Assembly: GCA_964451885.1 (NCBI GenBank)
Contig: CAYVJW010000038.1
Span: 1 to 12,671 of the forward strand
Source: CAYVJW01 sp964451885
GTDB lineage: Bacteria > Patescibacteriota > Gracilibacteria > UBA4473
DNA length: 12,671 nt
Direction: 5' to 3'
Below are positions 6,676 through 12,671 of this stretch, one piece after another. Within the stretch, counting starts at the first letter, position 1. Each line of letters begins with the position of its first letter. The notes beneath the pieces are model-generated. The model did no database searches. It had not been told where the DNA came from and saw only the letters and a program-made list of their open reading frames with translations. The translations under genes and the position numbers were made by a program.

Positions 6676-9051
6676 ATGAAAACAAAAATCCACACTAATG
6701 AAATCGACGCCCTCAAAAAATACGTCCGCGCCGCAGACTATCTCGCCGCAACACAAATCTACCTTCAGGATAATGTCCTCCTCCAGCGCCCGCTAAAACA
6801 TGTGGATATAAAACCCCGGCTTTTAGGCCACTGGGGCACCTGTCCAGGGATCAATTTTTTGTATGCCAACATAAACCGCCTGATCGTTAAAAACGAAGCC
6901 AATATGCTCATCGTCATCGGTCCGGGACACGGTTTTCCGGCCATGCAGGCCAATCTCTTTCTTGAAGGCTCATTGACCAAATTTTATCCTAAAAAGATTC
7001 CTTTCAACGCCAAAGGAGTCCGAGAAATCTGTGAAAGGTTTTCCGCTCCTTACGGCTACCCAAGCCACTCCAATCCCGCCGCTCCCGGAGCCATCCTGGA
7101 AGGAGGAGAACTAGGGTACAGCCTTTCTGTAGCCTTCGGATCCGTACTAGATAACCCCGACCTCATCACCTGCTGTCTGGTAGGTGACGGAGAAGCTGAG
7201 ACCGGCCCTATCGCCAGCGCCTGGCATACCAATAAACTCTTCAGCCCAAAAGAAAACGGAGCTGTCCTCCCTATCCTAGATGTGAACGGCTATAAAATCT
7301 CCGGTCCGACCTTCTTTGGCCGAATGAACAACGTAGAACTGGCAAAACTCTTTGAAGGATACGGATATGAACCTTTCTTTGTCACGGAAAGCCAAGACTA
7401 CGATGTCTATGAACAAATGGCCGAAATCATGGACACCTGTTATTCTCGGATTCAAAACATCCAATATCAAGTTCGAGAACTTGGTGAAGATATCGAAAAG
7501 CCCCGTTGGCCTATGATCATCCTCCGAACCCCAAAAGGATGGCACAGTGTAGACTACGAAGACAAAACAAAAATCGAAGGTAACTGCAAATCCCACCAAG
7601 TAATCCTCAAAAATTGCAAAAAAGATAAAAAAGAACTCCGCGCTCTGGAACAATGGTTCAAGTCTTATAAATTCGAGGAGCTTTTCAAAAAGAAGATGTT
7701 CGGACAGTTTGAGTTTTGTAATGAAATCAAATCCCTCATCCCGAAAAAAGGCAAGGCCAGCGGATCTCAAAAATACGCCTTTGGCGGCGACATCGTACAA
7801 AAACTAAAATACCCCGATCTAAAACGACTCGCAAACAAAGGTTTTGCCCCAGGAACCGAAAAAAGCAGCTCAATGGAAAAATGCGGAGATTTCCTGGAAG
7901 AACTCTTTAAACAAAACAAAAAAAATAATAACTTCCGTATCTTCAGTCCAGATGAGACATATTCCAATAAAATTCACGCCGTATTTAATGAAACACACCG
8001 AAGCTGGCAATGGCCGATCGAAGATTGGGATGAAGACCTGGCTAGAGAAGGAAAAGTAATGGAAATGCTCTCCGAACACACGCTTTTCGGACTAATGCAC
8101 GGATATAACGTGACAGGAAGGCATGGAGTATTTGTGTCTTACGAAGCTTTTGTGCAAGTGATCGCCTCCATGGCTGACCAATATGTAAAGTTTGTAAAAG
8201 CCTCCTATGAAGTACCTTTTCGCAAGCCGCTTCCCGCGATGAATGTAATCCTCACTTCCCTACTCGAACGCCAGGATCACAACGGATTTTCCCACCAAAA
8301 CCCATCTTTTATTTCTTCTATGATGGAAAAAGAAGGCGACATCGTACACGCATACCTACCCCCGGACACAAACTCAATGCTTGTAACTATGAAAGAGTGT
8401 TTCCAGTCCAGAAATAGGCTCAACCTCATCGTAGCCGGGAAAAAACCGCAATTCAACTGGCTCACTCTCTCACAAGCCGAAAAGCAAATGGACAAAGGCA
8501 TCATGACCTGGAATTTCGCCAGTGACAAAGACCCACAAATAGTACTGGCCGCCAGCGGCGATTACGTAACAAACGAATGCCTGGCCGCTATTCAAATCAT
8601 GAAAAAACTGCTCTCGACTATTCGCATAAGATTCGTAAACATATCAGAACTCACCACCCTCGGAGTCGGCGACCACACAGTAGCCTCAGATTCAGATTTC
8701 CTCGACAAATTCTTCACCAAACACAAAGGCGTGGTTTTCAACTTTCACGGCTACCCCCACACCATCAAAAAACTTCTTTTCGACTACTCCGGCTGCCGCC
8801 GAATAAAAGTAAACGGATACATAGAAGAAGGATCAACAACCACCCCGTTTGATATGGAAACAAGAAATAAAACCTCCCGCTACCACCTCATTCTGGACAT
8901 GGCCGAGAAGTTATACGAACAGGAAGATATAGACAAAGAGGAATATAAAAAAGTGAAGAAAGAGATAGAAACACGGCTGAAAGAGCACAGGACGTATATT
9001 ATTAAGCACGGATTGGATCCAAAGAAGATTGAGGAGTGGCAATGGAAATAA
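6676..9051 (+). CDS. xfp: Phosphoketolase (xylulose-5-phosphate/fructose-6-phosphate), Xfp family
   Basis: This 791-residue cytosolic enzyme has the usual family length. It uses thiamine diphosphate to cleave xylulose-5-phosphate (often also fructose-6-phosphate) with phosphate into acetyl-phosphate plus glyceraldehyde-3-phosphate (or erythrose-4-phosphate). Family hallmarks run in order: GHWGTCPG at 51-58, GPGHG at 82-86, GGELGYSL at 143-150, the ThDP/Mg motif GDGEAETGP at 170-178 with the downstream DVNGYKISGPT, SPDETYSNK at 424-432, TGRHGVFVSYEAF at 480-492, and RQDHNGFSHQNPSF at 532-545. The N-terminal PP domain, middle Pyr domain and C-terminal domain all appear complete, with no frameshift. 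The acetyl-phosphate made is the substrate of the acetate kinase encoded at 10830, so the two probably form one ATP-yielding pathway. The gene is preceded by a good promoter. It ends only 13 bp from the convergent beta-lactamase-like gene, and no intrinsic terminator is visible between them. Confidence 0.97.
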   Translation: MKTKIHTNEIDALKKYVRAADYLAATQIYLQDNVLLQRPLKHVDIKPRLLGHWGTCPGINFLYANINRLIVKNEANMLIVIGPGHGFPAMQANLFLEGSLTKFYPKKIPFNAKGVREICERFSAPYGYPSHSNPAAPGAILEGGELGYSLSVAFGSVLDNPDLITCCLVGDGEAETGPIASAWHTNKLFSPKENGAVLPILDVNGYKISGPTFFGRMNNVELAKLFEGYGYEPFFVTESQDYDVYEQMAEIMDTCYSRIQNIQYQVRELGEDIEKPRWPMIILRTPKGWHSVDYEDKTKIEGNCKSHQVILKNCKKDKKELRALEQWFKSYKFEELFKKKMFGQFEFCNEIKSLIPKKGKASGSQKYAFGGDIVQKLKYPDLKRLANKGFAPGTEKSSSMEKCGDFLEELFKQNKKNNNFRIFSPDETYSNKIHAVFNETHRSWQWPIEDWDEDLAREGKVMEMLSEHTLFGLMHGYNVTGRHGVFVSYEAFVQVIASMADQYVKFVKASYEVPFRKPLPAMNVILTSLLERQDHNGFSHQNPSFISSMMEKEGDIVHAYLPPDTNSMLVTMKECFQSRNRLNLIVAGKKPQFNWLTLSQAEKQMDKGIMTWNFASDKDPQIVLAASGDYVTNECLAAIQIMKKLLSTIRIRFVNISELTTLGVGDHTVASDSDFLDKFFTKHKGVVFNFHGYPHTIKKLLFDYSGCRRIKVNGYIEEGSTTTPFDMETRNKTSRYHLILDMAEKLYEQEDIDKEEYKKVKKEIETRLKEHRTYIIKHGLDPKKIEEWQWK

Positions 9052-9064
9052 CTTTTACACGCAT

Positions 9065-10063
9065 TTACGTATTTCGATACAACCCCCCTGCCAATATTGC
9101 CATAGTTTCATTCTGTTCATAAATTAGTCGATAATTATAGTTTCTTTCCCGCCGGAGATAATTTTTGTACGATTCTCCTTGGTTTTGAGAGATCCGAATA
9201 AAATCCATTTCCAAAAAAACAGCCAAAGCATACTTCTTCCCATTTTTCTCGAATAACATAATTTCATGATTCGAATTAATCCCCTTATCCCTATTGGCAT
9301 GAGATCCTGTTTTTGCTGCAATCGATGTATCCTGAGATATATATTTCTCTCCTCTCGTTCCTTTTGTCTGACATCCATACATGATTTGTAAAATCTCTCG
9401 TCCAGCATCCAATTCCCCATTATAAGCATCACTCAAAAATTGCACCATATGAGCAGGACTCGTCTCTTTCCCTCTTTTTTTCTTATGCCAGTAATACTCC
9501 TTTCCCTGAGACTTAAAATAACGTCCTATTTCTACATGTCCTCTTCCTTTATCACGAAAATACCCCCAATCCCCATTATCAGAAACACAAATAGCATTCG
9601 CTGCCCTTTTTACTTCCTCGTCCGTATCAATGCCTGCCCCTGCTATTGTAACAGGCTTCAAAGTTGAAGCCGGCTTAAAACCTCTTCGAGGATTTGAACT
9701 TTGAAAAATCTTCTCCGGCCCGTCCGAAGTTATCTCTGCTAACATATATTGAATCCTAGATTCAGGTTTTTTTGCCCTCTCTAATATTGCTTGAAATTGT
9801 TTTTCTTGCATCTCTCCAAACTTTTCTCCTCTTCCCGTGTTCAACCGAATTTTTCCTCGTGGTTTCCCATTTTTCTTCAGACGGTAATTAGATAAATCCA
9901 CCCCTCTAACATTTTTAAAAAAATTTGGATTTCTAGGATTTTCAAAAATATGATTTTTATCTATTTGCCTTGATAATGTTCTTCTCTCATCACAAGATTT
10001 ATTTAAACAGGCTTCACGCGTCTCTTCTCTTCTGAAATTCTTTTTCAAATGTTCAACTGACAT
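9065..10063 (-). CDS. Class A beta-lactamase-fold serine hydrolase-like protein (SxxK/SDN/KTG) without visible signal peptide
   Basis: The 332-residue protein carries the three active-site signatures of penicillin-recognising serine enzymes in the right order: S133-T-L-K136 within FKPASTLKP, S161-D-N163, and K251-T-G253. Between them TSPAHMVQFLSDAYNGELDA (201-220) matches the class A segment TTPxxM...LLxGEL. The strand after KTG (EIMLFEKNGKKYALAVFLEM) also matches that class. Deviations are clear. The S133 to S161 distance is 28 residues instead of about 60. No ExxxN omega-loop motif carrying the class A deacylating glutamate is visible between SDN and TSP. The first 100 residues are basic and unrecognised, with no signal peptide or membrane helix. 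Upstream of ATG 10063 the frame stays open to a TAA at 10118-10120 but offers no alternative start. It is therefore probably not an efficient beta-lactamase. It may be a peptidoglycan-related transpeptidase/carboxypeptidase-like or other serine hydrolase. The domain call is strong, the function is open. Confidence 0.8.
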   Translation of the reverse strand: MSVEHLKKNFRREETREACLNKSCDERRTLSRQIDKNHIFENPRNPNFFKNVRGVDLSNYRLKKNGKPRGKIRLNTGRGEKFGEMQEKQFQAILERAKKPESRIQYMLAEITSDGPEKIFQSSNPRRGFKPASTLKPVTIAGAGIDTDEEVKRAANAICVSDNGDWGYFRDKGRGHVEIGRYFKSQGKEYYWHKKKRGKETSPAHMVQFLSDAYNGELDAGREILQIMYGCQTKGTRGEKYISQDTSIAAKTGSHANRDKGINSNHEIMLFEKNGKKYALAVFLEMDFIRISQNQGESYKNYLRRERNYNYRLIYEQNETMAILAGGLYRNT

Positions 10064-10095
10064 TTTTATTTTATAAATACAACTTCTACTACCTC

Positions 10096-10116
10096 TAGAA
10101 CAAAAAACTTGTTCTA
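10096..10116. promoter_or_regulatory. Inverted repeat upstream of the beta-lactamase-like gene (possible operator or hairpin)
   Basis: TAGAACAA (10096-10103) and TTGTTCTA (10109-10116) are perfect 8-bp inverted complements around a 5-base spacer. The repeat lies 33 bp before the ATG at 10063. It has no T-run on the gene side, so it does not look like a terminator. Operator function is inference. Confidence 0.35.
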
Positions 10117-10215
10117 ATTAGTTTGAGACATGACAAAGATAATGAAACTGTCAAAAAAAGAAATACAAAAAATACTTTGGAGATGGCATACTCTGACCCA
10201 ATAATATAAATAACC

Positions 10216-10376
10216 TTAGGGTGAGCGATAAAATAACATGTTCAAGTTCGCTCAGATTTGCATTATATAGATTTATAAAAAATTGAGGAATATTGTAATA
10301 TTGTGAAAGTTTTTAGAAATTTAGATGATGTGAAGCTGTGATGAAATTGTTCAAGTTATTTTGTCTCTCGCCCTTA
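10216..10376 (+). mobile_element. MITE-like non-coding element, copy 2, with 3-bp target duplication TTA
   Basis: The element spans 10219-10373 (155 bp) and is identical to the copy at 6417-6571 except for C10226 in place of A6424. It lies in the same orientation and is flanked on each side by TTA (10216-10218, 10374-10376). In both copies the flanking triplets match as direct repeats (TAA/TAA, TTA/TTA), while inverted pairing would fail at the middle base. That supports real target duplications of TWA type. The base change falls inside the left terminal repeat and weakens its pairing with the right end. The element lies 17 bp downstream of the lipoprotein gene's stop codon. The rest of the 330-bp gap (10064-10393) holds only the inverted repeat described separately and a tiny 24-codon reading frame. 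Confidence 0.78.
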
Positions 10377-10393
10377 GCTCTTATTTTTAATAA

Positions 10394-10681
10394 TTATTCC
10401 TTCATTTCCCGCTCTTTCTCCTCTGTTTCTAAATATCCAGTTAAAATGCTATACACATCTCGTGCCTCTCTCTTGGCACTCTCTCTCATTTTTAAATACT
10501 CAATTACTTGCATTACGGTCATAATTATTGATTGTGGCTTAACCTCTCCTCCATACTCATTAATCTGCTCATCTCCTATAATTTGATTTTTATCAACAGA
10601 TGTAGAAGCACATCCCGCAAGTGCCAAAAACGAACTCAATGCTACTCCCATACGTAAACGGTTTACATTAACGCCCCCCAT
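10394..10681 (-). CDS. Small lipoprotein of unknown function
   Basis: The product is about 95 residues if started at 10681, and 114 if started at the more distant ATG 10738. I prefer 10681 because AGAAGGA lies five bases before it, and because it gives a normal lipoprotein signal: MGGVNVNRLR, then the hydrophobic MGVALSSFLALAG and the lipobox LAGC. The cysteine at about residue 24 would be lipidated. The mature chain of about 70 residues (ASTSVDKNQIIGDEQINE...) ends in a charged helix (YLKMRESAKREARDVYSILTGYLETEEKEREMKE) that could form a coiled coil. No family is recognised. It is divergent from ackA, with about 90-150 bp of shared upstream DNA depending on which start is used. Confidence 0.72.
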   Translation of the reverse strand: MGGVNVNRLRMGVALSSFLALAGCASTSVDKNQIIGDEQINEYGGEVKPQSIIMTVMQVIEYLKMRESAKREARDVYSILTGYLETEEKEREMKE

Positions 10682-10783
10682 GTTTCCTTCTATAACCTCA
10701 GATTGCATAAGAACCGGTTTTTTGTCAGAATCCAACATGATTAAATAATGTTTTAAAATTAATAACAGAGTTGTATTACATAC

Positions 10784-10796
10784 TTCTTACTAAGAA
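10784..10796. promoter_or_regulatory. 13-bp perfect palindrome between divergent lipoprotein and ackA genes
   Basis: TTCTTA-C-TAAGAA is a perfect 6-1-6 palindrome, 33 bp before the ackA start, in the region shared with the leftward lipoprotein gene. An overlapping longer pair GTATT (10773-10777) / AATAC (10795-10799) surrounds it, and a TTGACA-type hexamer for the leftward gene lies at 10811-10806. The geometry would suit a dimeric regulator. No regulator gene is adjacent, and no strong -10 could be found for either direction. Confidence 0.35.
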
Positions 10797-10829
10797 TACA
10801 AAGCTTGTCAAGTTTTTAAAAAAAATTAA

Positions 10830-11969
10830 ATGAAATTTCTCGCCATCAACCCCGGCTCCACCTCCGCCAAATACTCTCTCTTCGAAAACGACAAATTGAT
10901 TGCCGAAGGAAAATTCAGAAAGAAAAAAAACACATATACCTTTAACAACAAAAAAATCACAGAAAAACAATACAACCAAAGTTTCTCATTTTTCACTGAT
11001 TATTTAATCAAAGAAAAACACATCAATGAAGTTAAGGAGATTAAAAAAATCGGAATTCGTATAGTACACGGCGGCAGTAGCTTTACCGAACCAACGCTTA
11101 TCAACGACAAAACACTAAAAGAACTAAAAGAAATCTCCGTCCTCGCTCCCCTCCACAACCCACCGGCCATAAACATCATCGAACTAATCAGAAACTACTC
11201 TACAGATATTAAAATTTACGGCGTTTTTGATACCGCCTTTCACCAAACCATCTCTGAATTTGCCTCTAAATACGCTATCCCACATGAATTAAGCAAAAAA
11301 CACCACATCCAAAGATACGGTTTTCACGGCATTGCTTGCCAGTCAGTACACCACCAAGTAAGGAAATGTCTGGGGTATACCCCCAAAAAAATGATCATCT
11401 GCCATCTCGGCGGAGGCGCCTCCATCACGGCCACAGAAAACGGAAAATCAAAAGACACCACCATGGGCCTTACCCCTCTCGAAGGCCTCATGATGATATC
11501 CCGATCCGGAGATATTGATCCCGGAATCATTAATCATCTGGAAAAAAATGCCAATCTCACGAGTGGCGAAATCCTGGAAATTCTGAATAAAAAATCCGGT
11601 ATCCGAGGCATCACCGGTACCGACGATATGCTCATGGTCGTCAAAAAAGCCCGGGCAGGTGACCAAACCTGCAAACTGGCCGTAGAAATGTTTGTCTACC
11701 GAATCGTAAAATACATCTTTGCCTACTACGGAGCACTCCAGGGACTTGATGTCCTTACTTTTTCCGGAGGCATCGGAAGAGGCAATTCTTTCCTGCGCAA
11801 AATCATATGTGAAGAACTCAGAATGATCGGCATAAGAATCGAAGACAGGTTGAACAAAGAAATTGATCAATCCTGCCAAATGATTACCCCTGAAAAAGCT
11901 GAAAAAAAAGTTTTTGTGATGAAAGTAGAGGAAAATGAAGAGATTGCAAGAGAGATAGAGAAGTTATAG
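10830..11969 (+). CDS. ackA: Acetate kinase
   Basis: This 379-residue ASKHA-fold kinase converts acetyl-phosphate and ADP to acetate and ATP. The acetokinase signatures are all in place: N7-PGSTS in the first phosphate loop, R77-IVHGG, LAPLHNPP at 105-112, FDTAFHQT with catalytic D134, RYGFHG at 162-167, CHLGGGAS at 191-198, DTTMGLTPLEGLMM at 209-222, and RSGDIDPG with R225. Two details are off-type. NPGSTS is the butyrate kinase spelling of the first motif rather than NAGSSS. The usual GGIGEN near the C-terminus reads GGIGRGN (314-320). The middle of the protein is clearly of acetate rather than butyrate kinase type. It is slightly shorter than E. coli AckA (400). The ATG follows an A-rich leader without Shine-Dalgarno. 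It works with the phosphoketolase encoded upstream; no phosphotransacetylase is seen here. Confidence 0.95.
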   Translation: MKFLAINPGSTSAKYSLFENDKLIAEGKFRKKKNTYTFNNKKITEKQYNQSFSFFTDYLIKEKHINEVKEIKKIGIRIVHGGSSFTEPTLINDKTLKELKEISVLAPLHNPPAINIIELIRNYSTDIKIYGVFDTAFHQTISEFASKYAIPHELSKKHHIQRYGFHGIACQSVHHQVRKCLGYTPKKMIICHLGGGASITATENGKSKDTTMGLTPLEGLMMISRSGDIDPGIINHLEKNANLTSGEILEILNKKSGIRGITGTDDMLMVVKKARAGDQTCKLAVEMFVYRIVKYIFAYYGALQGLDVLTFSGGIGRGNSFLRKIICEELRMIGIRIEDRLNKEIDQSCQMITPEKAEKKVFVMKVEENEEIAREIEKL

Positions 11970-11980
11970 AGCATTTAAGA

Positions 11981-12003
11981 CGGGCGGATATAAAATCCGC
12001 CCG
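11981..12003. terminator. GC-rich hairpin between convergent ackA and membrane protein genes
   Basis: CGGGCGGAT (11981-11989) pairs perfectly with ATCCGCCCG (11995-12003) around the loop ATAAA, giving a 9-bp stem 11 bp after the ackA stop codon. It is the most stable hairpin I see in the window and lies between two convergent 3' ends, so a bidirectional terminator is likely. Neither side has a good U-run, so termination may be weak or factor-assisted. Confidence 0.6.
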
Positions 12004-12023
12004 CCCGGCTGTTGAAAAAACGA

Positions 12024-12383
12024 CTACTGCGCGTAAGCCCCACATCCCGCCACAAAGATGGCAAACATCGCAATCTTCCCGACCGAGTTCCATACCAGTC
12101 TTCCGATGAACTGTCCTTTGTTTTCGGAAGCATAATACGACCGCGCAATCTTCAGCGCGAGTTCTCTCGTCATTGTTACGTGCATCATCAAGGCCCCAGT
12201 GCCAAGGATGATGAACGCACAACCCCAAAGAATGAAATAGGAAGGCCCCTTGATATCGTTCACAATGAGTACTATCATTCCAATCAAGCCCAACATCGCC
12301 AAAACGATTCCAATCAAAAAACAATTGAAAATCGCCCGATCTTCCCTTTGAGACTCTTCACTTCCCTTCTCTGTAATATTCAC
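12024..12383 (-). CDS. Small integral membrane protein with three predicted helices, unknown function
   Basis: The product has 119 residues, with hydrophobic segments at about 19-42 (CFLIGIVLAMLGLIGMIVLI), 48-70 (SYFILWGCAFIILGTGALMM) and 101-118 (VGKIAMFAIFVAGCGAYA). The first 18 residues are charged, and a polar loop lies at about 71-100. The start codon is GTG (12383-12381), supported by AGGGGAG about 9 bases upstream, one of the few clear Shine-Dalgarno sites in the window. No family is recognised. It is convergent with ackA and divergent from the lipoprotein gene at 12575. Confidence 0.7.
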   Translation of the reverse strand: MNITEKGSEESQREDRAIFNCFLIGIVLAMLGLIGMIVLIVNDIKGPSYFILWGCAFIILGTGALMMHVTMTRELALKIARSYYASENKGQFIGRLVWNSVGKIAMFAIFVAGCGAYAQ

Positions 12384-12499
12384 GGCACTCTCTCCCCTGG
12401 CTGCTGGTTGATAAAAAGTCGTATTTTCAAAGAACTGAACTTTCCCATTGTAACCGGTAAGTTTAGTTACATATTTAAAATAATTATTATAGCAATTTT

Positions 12500-12544
12500 G
12501 TCAATAGCTAGTCTTATTGACTTAATTACCGAAAAAAATAAAAT
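12500..12544 (+). promoter_or_regulatory. Promoter of the terminal lipoprotein gene with inverted repeat over the -35
   Basis: TTGACT (12517-12522) and TAAAAT (12539-12544, 5/6) are separated by 16 bp and lie upstream of the ATG at 12575. A perfect 7-bp inverted repeat, GTCAATA (12500-12506) / TATTGAC (12515-12521), overlaps the -35 box, so a repressor could compete with RNA polymerase there. The sequences are seen directly; regulation is inference. Confidence 0.5.
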
Positions 12545-12574
12545 ATCCAAGCTCTTTTTCTAACATTTTATTTC

Positions 12575-12671
<97 letters not shown>

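Noticed and set aside
7276..7800. 174-codon minus-strand frame inside xfp
   Set aside because: It is a shadow of a strongly conserved enzyme gene, with no independent start signals.
9052..9064. Search for a terminator between the convergent xfp and beta-lactamase-like genes
   Set aside because: Only 13 bp separate the genes and no stem with a T-run is visible.
10130..10204. 24-codon plus-strand reading frame starting MTKIMKLSKKEIQKIL between the beta-lactamase-like gene and MITE copy 2
   Set aside because: It is too short, has no recognisable domain or ribosome site, and lies in AT-rich intergenic DNA. It may be a remnant but cannot be supported.
6414..10376. CRISPR-like or composite transposon interpretation of the two repeats
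   Set aside because: There are only two units, 3.8 kb apart, with terminal inverted repeats and no transposase between them. A MITE pair explains them better.
10394..10738. Longer version of the small lipoprotein starting at 10738
   Set aside because: It would put about 29 mostly polar residues before the MGVALSSFLALAG core and has no ribosome site. The start at 10681 has AGAAGGA and a normal signal peptide.

Overview
The window (12,671 bp, moderately AT-rich) carries nine protein genes that look real. Two of them are cut by the window edges. I see no rRNA, tRNA or CRISPR array. The organism looks like a small fermentative bacterium. It has a phosphoketolase/acetate kinase pair, several secreted or lipid-anchored proteins of unknown family, calcium-loop surface repeats, and mostly A-rich gene leaders without Shine-Dalgarno sequences. 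This would fit a Candidate Phyla Radiation (Patescibacteria) lineage, but that is inference from gene style, not from a marker gene. The long genes, including a full-length 791-residue phosphoketolase, contain no in-frame TGA. That argues for the standard bacterial code and against the UGA=Gly lineages (Gracilibacteria, Absconditabacteria).

Layout. 1-2108 (minus) is the N-terminal 702 residues of a secreted multidomain surface protein ending in calcium-binding type-3 repeats and a fibronectin-III-like domain. Divergent from it, 2215-3258 (plus) encodes a secreted Cys-rich/Lys-Arg-rich protein. It is followed 22 bp later by an SLC1-type sodium/acidic amino acid symporter (3281-4642). Convergent to that is a secreted SIMPL-domain protein with a long acidic linker and an unrecognised C-terminal domain (4666-6273, minus). 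A 402-bp intergenic region then holds the first copy of a 155-bp MITE-like element and the promoter of xfp. Phosphoketolase (6676-9051, plus) is followed by a convergent class-A beta-lactamase-fold protein (9065-10063, minus). A second MITE copy comes next, then a small lipoprotein (10394-10681, minus) and a divergent acetate kinase (10830-11969, plus). A GC-rich hairpin separates ackA from a convergent three-helix membrane protein (12024-12383, minus). A new lipoprotein gene starts at 12575 and runs into a 47-base poly-G tract that is almost certainly a sequencing artefact at the contig end.

How they work together. Phosphoketolase splits xylulose-5-P/fructose-6-P to acetyl-phosphate, and acetate kinase turns that into acetate plus ATP, so the two enzymes form a short ATP-yielding route. 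They are usually neighbours. Here they are separated by about 1.8 kb of opposite-strand genes plus a MITE. The envelope genes (surface adhesin-like protein, Cys-rich protein, SIMPL protein, lipoproteins) have no evident shared pathway.

The most interesting item is the pair of near-identical 155-bp elements (one mismatch). They have 19-bp imperfect terminal inverted repeats and apparent 3-bp TWA target duplications. They lie in direct orientation and flank xfp plus the beta-lactamase-like gene.
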